Positions 17,999 through 26,566 of a stretch of DNA of 64,000 nucleotides are shown in pieces (positions within the stretch are counted from its first letter, which is position 1; the number at the start of each line of letters is the position of its first letter). Made by a program: the position numbers and the translations under genes. The stretch comes from a virus: positions 41,601 to 105,600 of the IMG/VR virus record IMGVR_UViG_3300042691_008014. One strand, written 5' to 3'. Below the pieces are notes generated by a model. The model saw only the letters and a list, made by a program, of their open reading frames with translations, ran no database searches and had not been told where the DNA came from.

Positions 17999-18778
17999 TT
18001 AAAAATAAATGTTCTTTTCTATGTAAAATTGTGGATAGTTTCCACTAAAACTAACATCCCATACTTTATATCTATTGTAATGGTTAAAATCACATAAAAA
18101 TGCAAAATTATTTCTATATGGATAATCGTAATTTAATTTTCGTAAATCATTAAAAACTATATGTGAATACTGTTTTTCATAATTATCAATAAAATCTTGA
18201 ATTTCTTCAATTTTTAATTTTTTGTTTAATACAAACGCCATTTCAAATTCAAAATCTCCAATATGTTGATGTTCCTCTGGTCCAATCATACTACCACATC
18301 CGAACCAATAGAAAGAATTTTCGTATTTCACTTTTTCACCATCTTCAAATTCAATAATTCCTACCAACTTTCCATTTTTATAGCATTTAATATTTCTTTC
18401 CAAAAAATGGTCACAAATCATAGCGTACTCATTGAATTCATTAGTTTCTTCTGGTAATAATCCGGTAAAAATTTGTTTTGAATACATTTCTGTTTTACCA
18501 TCTATTTCTTTTGAAAACCAATATGTAAATGCAATTGAAACAATTCCCAAATTATCTTTATAAGCAGAAATACCAGAATGCATTCCATTTCTGGCAATAG
18601 CAAATGATTCTTTATTTTGAGCTACAGTATCAGGAAATATTTTAAACTTTAAGAATAAAGAAAAATCTTCATCCATATGTTTATCAATTCTAGATGATAC
18701 GGAGTATCTACTTTCCGGCAAAACGAAAAATATATTATCTTTGTTTACTCTTAAACTCATATTTTTATTGTTGAACAA
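17999..18778 (-). CDS. stand-alone LamG (concanavalin A-like) protein
   Basis: A 259-residue protein that looks like a laminin-G/ConA-like beta sandwich with nothing else: FSLFLKFKIFPDT strand, an ERNIKCYKNGKLVG hairpin and IGDFEFEMAFVLNKKL followed by a final helix are the standard LamG order. The same sort of domain is nested in the three GT7-like proteins encoded just upstream. It has no signal peptide, so it may work in the cytoplasm with the transferases or be a virion protein. It overlaps the radical SAM gene upstream by 22 bases. Confidence 0.6.
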   Translation of the reverse strand: MFNNKNMSLRVNKDNIFFVLPESRYSVSSRIDKHMDEDFSLFLKFKIFPDTVAQNKESFAIARNGMHSGISAYKDNLGIVSIAFTYWFSKEIDGKTEMYSKQIFTGLLPEETNEFNEYAMICDHFLERNIKCYKNGKLVGIIEFEDGEKVKYENSFYWFGCGSMIGPEEHQHIGDFEFEMAFVLNKKLKIEEIQDFIDNYEKQYSHIVFNDLRKLNYDYPYRNNFAFLCDFNHYNRYKVWDVSFSGNYPQFYIEKNIYF

Positions 18779-20172
18779 AAGTTATAAAATTCTTCTAATT
18801 CAGGAAATGTTTTACAAAAATCAGTTCCTCTACGTTTATCGTGGTTTGAAAAATATTGATAAAAACTATATCTATTTTTCATTTGTTGAGTCGCATCCTG
18901 TGGAGAAATCATCCAATCATAAATTCTTTTTACTTTTTGAACCTCAACATCGGAGTAACCAATGTGTTTTGGGTCAAATGATGGAGCTGCGTAGTAAGTG
19001 ATTAATTTAGCCTGGTCAGTTATATATTTAGCATAATCAAATGGAAGTACTTGGACAGTTTGATGTAAAGGGTATCGTAGATATGATGAATCTAAAAACA
19101 CTGCAGAATTCCAATATCTATCAGTGGATGCGTATACATCTTTTAATGTGTAAATATTATGAATTAATTGTTCATAATTAAAAACACTTAACGCATTATA
19201 TGTCGACATGAATGTTATAATAGTTCTTGGGCATTTTGTAAGAATTTTATTTACATTATCCCAAAATTTATTAAATTCTAATCCAGTACGAATGTATTCT
19301 GCTTGCTCTCCCCATGTATCAACCGATGTAAATATGACAATTTCTTTTGCTCTACCTTCATCTTCTATTTTTTGTATCTTTTCGATTAATTTATCTATCA
19401 ACTTATCTGGAACTCCCAAATTAGAATTAATAGCCAGTTTCAATTCAGTATTTGGATTTGGATGTTCTATGATATAATCAAGTACTCCCCAAGTATCTTT
19501 ACTCATAAGAGGTTCTCCGCCTGTGATTCTAAATGTATGAAGGTCTCTATACAAATCAGGCCACCATTTCCAAAATGCTTCTACATATGGATTATGTTCT
19601 TTATTTGGAATTGGTAATTTATCTTCGTTTTTCATCCAATCAACGGAATTAAAATTATCCAAAGTTGGGTATGCACCATGCTTTTCAATTTCTTCCATCC
19701 ACGCCGAACTATACGCAGGACCACAATATGAACATTTGAAATTACACGCATTACTAAATGCAACTTCTACATATTTTGGATTAAAATCATCTCTCCAATC
19801 AGATTGAATAATGTCATTGATAAATGGATAAGACCAACTTTCACCAGATTTAAATATTCTATCCGAAAATCTATCCGAATTATCTTCTACATTCCAACAA
19901 TAATCACATTCAGAAGGTCTTGCTCCCTGTAACATTTCCTTTCTACGAAGTTTCTTATATCTCGTATTATGAAGTGCTGATGGGTTTCTAGCAATTTCAG
20001 TTTCTGAAATTTTATGTGTTTTGGGGTGGTGACATGAATGATTATGTCCACTTTGTAATTGTAGTGTAACTTGCGTCCATTTGGCAGCACACATACCAGG
20101 ACCAACCACATTTAACTCGTCTTTAACGCGTAAATAAATTGGATTTTCACTATAAGTTTTATCTTCTGCCAT
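18757..20172 (-). CDS. twitch-domain radical SAM protein
   Basis: A 471-residue radical SAM protein with CNFKCSYC (C143, C147, C150) and RITGGEPLMSKDTW as the SAM-binding element. The N-terminal part has GMCAAKWTQVTLQL, SCHHP and an ECDYCW pair (C28, C47, C89, C92). This arrangement is what phage genomes usually call a twitch-domain-containing radical SAM protein. Cofactor-binding extra cluster residues therefore precede the barrel. Substrate is unknown. Its leader, AAAATAAAAATATG, has no Shine-Dalgarno. Confidence 0.88.
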   Translation of the reverse strand: MAEDKTYSENPIYLRVKDELNVVGPGMCAAKWTQVTLQLQSGHNHSCHHPKTHKISETEIARNPSALHNTRYKKLRRKEMLQGARPSECDYCWNVEDNSDRFSDRIFKSGESWSYPFINDIIQSDWRDDFNPKYVEVAFSNACNFKCSYCGPAYSSAWMEEIEKHGAYPTLDNFNSVDWMKNEDKLPIPNKEHNPYVEAFWKWWPDLYRDLHTFRITGGEPLMSKDTWGVLDYIIEHPNPNTELKLAINSNLGVPDKLIDKLIEKIQKIEDEGRAKEIVIFTSVDTWGEQAEYIRTGLEFNKFWDNVNKILTKCPRTIITFMSTYNALSVFNYEQLIHNIYTLKDVYASTDRYWNSAVFLDSSYLRYPLHQTVQVLPFDYAKYITDQAKLITYYAAPSFDPKHIGYSDVEVQKVKRIYDWMISPQDATQQMKNRYSFYQYFSNHDKRRGTDFCKTFPELEEFYNFCSTIKI

Positions 20173-20176
20173 ATTT

Positions 20177-21643
20177 TTATTTTAAACAATGAACATTTAT
20201 TAATTTGTGTTTATCAAAAATGATTTTAGTACTGATATGTTTATACTTCATATTATTTATACCATCTTTTTTATAATCAATTTTACCTTGCTGCATTTCT
20301 AATACATATCTTCTTTCGTTTCTTGCAGTGGTTTCACCTTTAGCCCATTTTTCAATACCACCTTCTTTAATTAAACCTTCAGTTTCATGTGGTAAACAGA
20401 AAAATTTACCATCTCTTCTATGTGGTAGTATTACATGGGGTATTTGTATTTCTCTTTCTTCAATACCAACATTATACAATACACCATCGTTTAATTCGGC
20501 CTGGTCTATTACAAATTTATCATCAACTATTTCATCAAAGTTATAGTGTAATACCAAACTATCGGTTGAATACTGCTTATGTAATAAATTAACTTCTTCA
20601 CCAGTTAACGCTCTATCCCACATTTTAATATCAGCTATTTCACCTTTAAAAAATGCGTTTGGTTCAAATGGTTCAACCGTTGTCGTATGCCCTACATAAA
20701 ATGGTTCATTTCCATATCGTTTTAAGTTATACTGATATTCAAACGGTGATTGCGTACCCGTTCCATTTCTAGCATCACTTTCATTTCCATTTAGATAAAA
20801 ATGCATTTTCTTTTCCAAATCATCAATTACCATCGTAACCCACGTCCATTCTCCCTCATACCTTTTAAACCATTGGTAGATATGTTCTCTATGAGCATTC
20901 CATAACATACCAGTATATGCCCTACTATTGTTAAATGATAATCCCCAATCATAACCTGGTTTTCTGAATATAGGATATTCTACGAATTTTCTGTTTGAAT
21001 CACCAATTAACCAAATAGGGACTTTTTCTATTTGTTGGTCTGCCTTTACTAATACAGAAATTGTATGTGAATTGGATATTGCTATTCTATTTTTTTCAGA
21101 AGATGGTATTTTGATGTATGAACTTTTACCATCAAATACTGCTACATTTTTTACTTTAGCGAAATCAATAGTTTGTTTATTAACATATCCTTCCATCACA
21201 CATCTCCAAAACAAATCATCATCTTCCATGCCCCAATCCCAATAATCATTTGAATAACCATTGGTTGCTAAAACTTGCTCTTTTGTAAAAACAACCGCAC
21301 CACCAAAGTATTCCTGATATTTTAATTGGTAATCCGATTGTGAGATACGAACTGCAATGTGTTGTGGATTTTCCATAGGATATGAATAATCACAACTATC
21401 ATCTTCGGGTACCATATCAATATCATGCCAAACTATGTAATCACATCCATCATCAATTGCATGTTTTGCAGCAATGTTTTTCATCAATCCTCTATTGAAT
21501 AGATATTCATCACACTGATGTGCAATATAAATGGTGTGGTCAATTCCTTTCTTTGTTAAGAAATTAGTAACCCAAGGAACAAATTGATTCATATGTTCCT
21601 CTCTGTTTCTATATGGTACGCAGACCCCTAACTTATGCCCCAT
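20177..21643 (-). CDS. beta-1,4-galactosyltransferase-like (GT7) enzyme with nested LamG domain
   Basis: A 488-residue protein. Residues 9-145 carry all GT7 hallmarks in order: VPYRNR (9-14), FNRG (49-52), HDIDMVPEDD with the DxD site (73-82), FGGAVVFTKEQ (from 113) and WDWGMEDDDL (135-144). Then, where a normal enzyme has a short connection, a complete LamG domain is inserted (about 165-400: FDGKSSYIKIP, FYLNG, IADIKMWDRAL). The catalytic fold resumes with a C-terminal KDGINNMKY element equal to the DGLNSLTY of animal enzymes. GT7 transfers galactose or GalNAc from UDP-sugar to GlcNAc-like acceptors; LamG binds carbohydrate. Both activities are inferred from family. Two relatives follow in tandem upstream. 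Confidence 0.88.
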   Translation of the reverse strand: MGHKLGVCVPYRNREEHMNQFVPWVTNFLTKKGIDHTIYIAHQCDEYLFNRGLMKNIAAKHAIDDGCDYIVWHDIDMVPEDDSCDYSYPMENPQHIAVRISQSDYQLKYQEYFGGAVVFTKEQVLATNGYSNDYWDWGMEDDDLFWRCVMEGYVNKQTIDFAKVKNVAVFDGKSSYIKIPSSEKNRIAISNSHTISVLVKADQQIEKVPIWLIGDSNRKFVEYPIFRKPGYDWGLSFNNSRAYTGMLWNAHREHIYQWFKRYEGEWTWVTMVIDDLEKKMHFYLNGNESDARNGTGTQSPFEYQYNLKRYGNEPFYVGHTTTVEPFEPNAFFKGEIADIKMWDRALTGEEVNLLHKQYSTDSLVLHYNFDEIVDDKFVIDQAELNDGVLYNVGIEEREIQIPHVILPHRRDGKFFCLPHETEGLIKEGGIEKWAKGETTARNERRYVLEMQQGKIDYKKDGINNMKYKHISTKIIFDKHKLINVHCLK

Positions 21644-21644
21644 T

Positions 21645-23075
21645 TTACAATAATACTGATAGATGATGATAGTTATTCATTGATACATCATTTAATACCT
21701 GATATAAACAATTGTTTAAACCATCCTTATCTGTGTTATATAATTTAGTTTTAATTTGATTTAAAAATCTTAATTGGTTTATACGAGTTTCTCTATGAAC
21801 CCAGTTTTTCTCATTCCAACTATTTGTTTTATGAGATAATAATTTAAATAAAGATTTTCTTCTATACGGAACCGTCATTTCTCTACCTAATGATTCATGT
21901 GATTTTATGAAATGGCAATTATTAATTTCACCATTATTACCGTTAAAAGATAAATCTAATAGAGTATTTTCTTTGTAGAATTTAAAATCATAATATAATT
22001 TTAAATGTTCCGCCGATTTATACGCTCTAAAATTTTCTAATAAAGAATTTTCCAAAACATTATCTGCTAATATAGAAATTTCTTTATCTTTCAATTTACA
22101 ATCGTATATTGCAAATTCAGAAATCATTCCATAAAAAAAGTTTGGGTTAGAATCCCTTTCAGGTGAACCAACGCCTAAATAAAAGTATTCTTCATCTGAA
22201 TAATCCTTTGGAGCATTCTTTAGTTTTTCTGTACCTACTAATTCACCATCTTTATAAAAAGAAATTTCATTTTTTTTATAATCAAAAGTTAAACAAATTT
22301 GAGTAAAATGATTAGTTAGTATTTCTGAATTAATAGAAGTGCAATCATCGGTATCATCCCAAAAATCTACTTTATATCTTCTAAAAGAATTATAACTTAT
22401 ATTCGTATCGTATCCAGGTATTGAAAATACAGTATATTCATCATAATCATTATTTGGATTTGATATTATTTCATCAGGTTTAAATGTAATTATTATTGAT
22501 GTATCTTTTTCAAAATCTAATAAGTCTTTCTTTAGTATCCTGATGTAAGAATCATTTCCACTAAAAGATAACCCATATAATTTTTTGGTTTCATTTTTAC
22601 CAATAATTTTTGAATCCAATGGAATGCTCTTTTGATTAACCCTAAATAAAAGGTCATCATCTTCAAACCCCCATCCCCAATATAAATTAGAATATCCATT
22701 TACTCTTTCAAATGTATCAGAACTAAACATAGTTACACCTCCAAAATAATCATCAAATGATAAGTTTTTGGATTTATCATATTCTAATTCAAAATTGGTT
22801 GCAAGGTGCATGGGTAATTCAGAATAAGAATAATCAACCTCAATTGGTAGCATATCCACATCGTGAAATACAATATATCCACATCCTAATTCTTTTGCTT
22901 TGATATACCCAATATTTAATAACTTCCCTCTATTAAACGGTTTATCATCGGTCTGTTCAACTACGATAATCTCGTGTTTAATTTTTTTGGATTTTAAATA
23001 TGAAGACATAGTTTCACCGAATCGTGCTAAATGCGATTCTCTATCTCTGTATGGTACAATTATTCCTAACTTCAT
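21645..23075 (-). CDS. beta-1,4-galactosyltransferase-like (GT7) enzyme with nested LamG domain
   Basis: A 476-residue paralogue of the gene next to it, one base apart. It has VPYRDR (8-13), FNRG (47-50), HDVDMLP (71-77), FGGVTMF (from 111) and the most canonical acidic motif of the three, WGWGFEDDDL (133-142). A LamG domain follows at about 165-385 (GNDSYIRIL, FYKDGELVG, EFAIYDCKL). The C-terminus has KDGLNNCLYQVL, very close to the vertebrate DGLNSLTYQVL. The catalytic residues appear intact. A sugar transferase acting on the island's glycan is the natural reading. Confidence 0.9.
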   Translation of the reverse strand: MKLGIIVPYRDRESHLARFGETMSSYLKSKKIKHEIIVVEQTDDKPFNRGKLLNIGYIKAKELGCGYIVFHDVDMLPIEVDYSYSELPMHLATNFELEYDKSKNLSFDDYFGGVTMFSSDTFERVNGYSNLYWGWGFEDDDLLFRVNQKSIPLDSKIIGKNETKKLYGLSFSGNDSYIRILKKDLLDFEKDTSIIITFKPDEIISNPNNDYDEYTVFSIPGYDTNISYNSFRRYKVDFWDDTDDCTSINSEILTNHFTQICLTFDYKKNEISFYKDGELVGTEKLKNAPKDYSDEEYFYLGVGSPERDSNPNFFYGMISEFAIYDCKLKDKEISILADNVLENSLLENFRAYKSAEHLKLYYDFKFYKENTLLDLSFNGNNGEINNCHFIKSHESLGREMTVPYRRKSLFKLLSHKTNSWNEKNWVHRETRINQLRFLNQIKTKLYNTDKDGLNNCLYQVLNDVSMNNYHHLSVLL

Positions 23076-23080
23076 TTAGA

Positions 23081-23422
23081 TTATACTTTTTCTATATCTT
23101 TTTTAGGTCTTGCTCTACGAGGTGGCGGTAATTCTGCATCATTTTCAATTTGAGCAGGTTCGGTGGGAATACTTCCTTTAAAAGATGTTTCTGAACTAGA
23201 TGATGACCCATTTTCTTTTGCAATGTTGTAGAATTCATAAAGATAATACGCAACTCTATCACTCCATTCTGATTTGTTAATTTCTTCAAACCAAATAGTA
23301 AGTGCATCTAAAGAATTGGCAATTTTTTCCAATGCTTTAACTTTTCTAGTTTCCAATACTACCGATTCCAAATTTTGTTCAGGTGTAGTTGTTGTGTCAG
23401 ATTGTAACTTAACTTTCGCCAT
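23081..23422 (-). CDS. hypothetical protein (113 aa), helical with charged proline-rich tail
   Basis: A 113-residue protein placed between two GT7-LamG genes, six bases upstream of one and six downstream of the other. Residues 15-75 are predicted helical by eye (ETRKVKALEKIANSLDAL then WFEEINKSEW and a YLYEFYNIA stretch). The C-terminal 40 are serine-rich then PPPRRARPKK. No family recognised. Its position suggests it assists or tethers the transferases, but that is a guess. Confidence 0.6.
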   Translation of the reverse strand: MAKVKLQSDTTTTPEQNLESVVLETRKVKALEKIANSLDALTIWFEEINKSEWSDRVAYYLYEFYNIAKENGSSSSSETSFKGSIPTEPAQIENDAELPPPRRARPKKDIEKV

Positions 23423-23428
23423 TTATTT

Positions 23429-24886
23429 TTATATTTTAATTTGATGCTTATAAACTCCTGTTTTAATTTCTTCTGTTGATACTAAATCATATGATAATGT
23501 ATTTAATCCAAATTTATCAGTATCTAATATATCAGTTGCAATTTCATAAAAGAAAATACCTTCATTTTCTTCAAAAATATCATCTTTTACTTTCCAACTA
23601 TAATTTTGTAATTTAGTGAATTTTTTTGAATTTTCCAAGATTTGAAACCGTCCATTTGATTGTTCTGGCATATCAAATTCATAAGACAGGTTTAATTGTT
23701 CAGAATACAATTCCTGATGTAACCCAGTTGATACTATTCTTGGATTTGAAAATGTTTTAGAATCATCTACATAAAAATCTCCAAACTTTTTATCAAATGG
23801 TACATTTATAACTGCTTCAAAATTTGTAGTTATTGTATCATTTATTGTTTTATACCCATCGGTGTATAGTTTTAATATTTCGGATTCTGCCAATGGGTAA
23901 TCGAATAATAATAGGTTAGATATTTTGCCATTAAATGAATTTTTAAATGCCAAACTACCAATCCACAAATCTTTTCCTTTAAAGTCCATTAAATAATTTG
24001 GTAATCCATCCAGTGCTTGTACAAGTTTGCCATCAATGTATAGACCGGCTTTTTTCTTATCCATATCAACCTTTAATGACAGGTTTATCCATTGATTGAC
24101 ATGTGCTTTGTGTGAATACCACATTTGATGTAAACTCTTATTATCATCCCACAATTGAACTACAATTGCATCGTTTTTCATAATAAAAATTCCCATATCA
24201 TAACCTTGTTTCCCAATAATACACGCATCGTTTGATTGATTATCGTTAATGAAAACATTCATTGATATTGTAAATGAATCTTCAAAAATATAATCGGTTG
24301 TTTTGCTTGCTCTTATAAACACACAATTATTTTCATTTGAATCAAAAGGATATATTGTTTTTTTAATATATTTATTTACCTCTTTTACATCTGTTAAAAC
24401 ATGCGGTTTATATATATTTTTAGTAAAAAATCTCTTTGCAGATAATAATTTGTGTTTTTTTAATCTATATAAGAAATCTATCCAATGAAAAGAACCTCCC
24501 CAATAATCGTTACTGAACCCGTTTGCTTCGAAGAAATTTTCTTTTGTAATTTTAAAAGCTCCGCCTATCCAATGAGGATACGGTTTTAAATTTGCGGCTA
24601 AATGTGTTGGGTAGTATTCAAAATCATAATTACACGATTCTTGTCTTGGTAGAATATCAATATCGTGGAATATATAATAATCGGAACGATTTTGTGTTAT
24701 ATCCGCACCAATATTACACAGTTTTCCATAATTAAAATAAACATCCGCATCTATTTGTTCGATGAAATGTATTTCGTAATCTATTTTATCTTTTAAAAAG
24801 TATTCCATGTGACCCACAAAGGTATACAGGTCTTGTAAACGATTGGAGTACGGTACTATAATTGATAACTTTTTACTATTCGCCAT
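23429..24886 (-). CDS. GT7-like protein with nested LamG domain, degenerate catalytic motif
   Basis: A 485-residue third paralogue. Kept: VPYSNR (11-16), HDIDILP (74-80), GGAFKITKENF and NGFSNDYW; a LamG domain at about 165-395 (NNCVFIRAS, LYIDGKLVQ, ISNLLLFDYPL) and the C-terminal FGLNTLSY. Changed: FNRG is FNYG, and the WGWGxEDDD acidic motif is WGGSFHWIDF, so the donor/metal-binding acidic cluster is lost. It may be an inactive scaffold, an adaptor or an enzyme of altered specificity. The gene continues the tandem array and lies 14 bases downstream of the GT-A gene. Confidence 0.85.
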   Translation of the reverse strand: MANSKKLSIIVPYSNRLQDLYTFVGHMEYFLKDKIDYEIHFIEQIDADVYFNYGKLCNIGADITQNRSDYYIFHDIDILPRQESCNYDFEYYPTHLAANLKPYPHWIGGAFKITKENFFEANGFSNDYWGGSFHWIDFLYRLKKHKLLSAKRFFTKNIYKPHVLTDVKEVNKYIKKTIYPFDSNENNCVFIRASKTTDYIFEDSFTISMNVFINDNQSNDACIIGKQGYDMGIFIMKNDAIVVQLWDDNKSLHQMWYSHKAHVNQWINLSLKVDMDKKKAGLYIDGKLVQALDGLPNYLMDFKGKDLWIGSLAFKNSFNGKISNLLLFDYPLAESEILKLYTDGYKTINDTITTNFEAVINVPFDKKFGDFYVDDSKTFSNPRIVSTGLHQELYSEQLNLSYEFDMPEQSNGRFQILENSKKFTKLQNYSWKVKDDIFEENEGIFFYEIATDILDTDKFGLNTLSYDLVSTEEIKTGVYKHQIKI

Positions 24887-24900
24887 CTTAATAACCTATT

Positions 24901-25749
24901 TTATATAGATATAATTTTTTTAAATAATTGTTTCCATTTTGAGTATCCTGAATAATGATAAGTTGGTGATAATTCGAATCCAAATCTCACATCATCCAAT
25001 GGTAATTTAAATCTAAATTTTGCCAATTCTCTATACATTTTTCGATATTCTTCTGAATATGAGTAATCTTTATTTATGTTTGCAACTGCTCTAATTCTTT
25101 CTCCACAAGTACTATCCCATTTAAAATGATGTACTTGCACACTGCATTTGTTAATTGGTGCAATCAGTGGATGATTCCAACCTTGCCATTTCCAAGTAGT
25201 ATGTCCGTCTATTTTTGCATAATGCTGTCCGTTTGTAATTTCAACATACCCCTTTGCTATACAAATTTTATTAGGATTAGCACCACTTAACGGAAATCTA
25301 AAAAATCCTGCGTATGGAAACTTTTCAAATATGTCATCCGTATCTAATAATTCAACAAATTCACCATCCTCTCCAATTCTATCTATAAATCCACCTCTTA
25401 CCATTTCCCATCCATTTACATCACAATTTGATGTGATACTTCGTAATGAATCCGAATAGACATGGAACTCATCATCATCGGATATTACCCACCAATCGTT
25501 TGGATGAGTTGATTTTACTTCATTGTAAAGTCTTGTTACCTTTTCCCAATTATACTTCTCTTCAATTACCGTTTTTACAATTTTAGCATTTGGAAATTGA
25601 GATACTATGGTTTTAACTTCTGATAAATTAGATTGCTCTTCCCAATCATATACAACAATATACATTTCATCCACTTTATCTTTGTAGTGGTTTAACATAT
25701 GTTTTAATGTTGTTGTTCTAGAACCTGTTACCGTAACTAATCTAATCAT
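24901..25749 (-). CDS. GT-A-type glycosyltransferase-like protein
   Basis: A 282-residue protein opening with TVTGSRTTTLKHMLNHY and later VSDDDEFHVYSDSL, where DDDEF is the DxD-type metal/UDP-sugar site of GT-A enzymes. A HHFKWDSTCGERI segment follows. I cannot tell its GT family. It starts within the last codons of the methyltransferase gene upstream (4-base overlap). The minus-strand string TTATATCTATA at its C-terminal codons resembles the promoter box and could serve the GT7 gene downstream. Confidence 0.75.
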   Translation of the reverse strand: MIRLVTVTGSRTTTLKHMLNHYKDKVDEMYIVVYDWEEQSNLSEVKTIVSQFPNAKIVKTVIEEKYNWEKVTRLYNEVKSTHPNDWWVISDDDEFHVYSDSLRSITSNCDVNGWEMVRGGFIDRIGEDGEFVELLDTDDIFEKFPYAGFFRFPLSGANPNKICIAKGYVEITNGQHYAKIDGHTTWKWQGWNHPLIAPINKCSVQVHHFKWDSTCGERIRAVANINKDYSYSEEYRKMYRELAKFRFKLPLDDVRFGFELSPTYHYSGYSKWKQLFKKIISI

Positions 25750-26504
25750 TTTCTTTTAACTAATGTTAATCCAGTTGATGATGGTTTATTTTTTACTATT
25801 CCAAAATTGAATAAATCAAATGTTTCCCACTTTGGATTATCTTTAAGTTCTTTAGCAAATGTAATTGGTCCATGCCAATCATCAAAATCACCTCTATCTT
25901 TTACTTCGTTTGTAACAATGTAACTATCTGCATAATTAGGGTCCGTATCGTGGATAGAAATGATACCATTTGGAGAAAGTAACTGCGAATATAGTTCAAA
26001 ATCCTCTTTTACATTCTCATAACTATGACCAGCATCTATATGTAAATAATCTATCTGAATATCATTAAGAATAAAGTAATTATGAAAAGCTTCTTCTGTT
26101 GTTTTATTAATAATTCGTGGATGAAATGTTCTTCTGAAGAATGATTCTTCTCTAAACCAATTCACATGTCCACCAATGCCGTTCATAGCATCAACAACAT
26201 AAGTAACACCAATATCTCCCCAATTTAAATCAGAATTTCCTTCAAAAATGCCTTGTTTATGTAAATCGTAACGAGCCTGTGTCATTAATCTAGGTACAAA
26301 TCCTCCACCTGAACCTAAACATACACAAGTTTTTGCTCTCATATACTGAATAAGAGAATAGATTATTAAACCATCTCCTAAATGATTATCAGTTGCTCCA
26401 TGTGACCATCTATACGGAACTGGAACTTCTTCTTGCTCCTGATATTCGTTATATTCTAAATTGTTTGTTAGATAATTCTTTAAGTATTGTAAATCTTGTA
26501 GCAT
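25746..26504 (-). CDS. SAM-dependent methyltransferase (Methyltransf_24/cephalosporin-hydroxylase type)
   Basis: A 252-residue class I methyltransferase: CVCLGSGGGFVPRL is motif I, YVVDAMNG motif II, and DYLHIDAGHSYENVKEDF plus GIISIHDTDP are the family's signature strands. Length is normal. In surface-sugar clusters such enzymes O-methylate sugars; this is inference here. The 62-base gap upstream contains TATATTGTATTC on the minus strand, a possible weak promoter. Confidence 0.85.
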   Translation of the reverse strand: MLQDLQYLKNYLTNNLEYNEYQEQEEVPVPYRWSHGATDNHLGDGLIIYSLIQYMRAKTCVCLGSGGGFVPRLMTQARYDLHKQGIFEGNSDLNWGDIGVTYVVDAMNGIGGHVNWFREESFFRRTFHPRIINKTTEEAFHNYFILNDIQIDYLHIDAGHSYENVKEDFELYSQLLSPNGIISIHDTDPNYADSYIVTNEVKDRGDFDDWHGPITFAKELKDNPKWETFDLFNFGIVKNKPSSTGLTLVKRK

Positions 26505-26566
26505 TAGATTAGTTGATAAAGTAAAGTGAATACAATATACTAAAAAAAATCTAAATTTACAACACT

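Noticed and set aside
19887-20111. 74-residue minus-strand frame in another phase
   Set aside because: It is inside the twitch radical SAM gene whose cysteine motifs fix the frame.
23092-23307. 71-residue minus-strand frame in another phase
   Set aside because: It lies inside the 113-residue gene at 23081-23422, which has better spacing to neighbours and composition.
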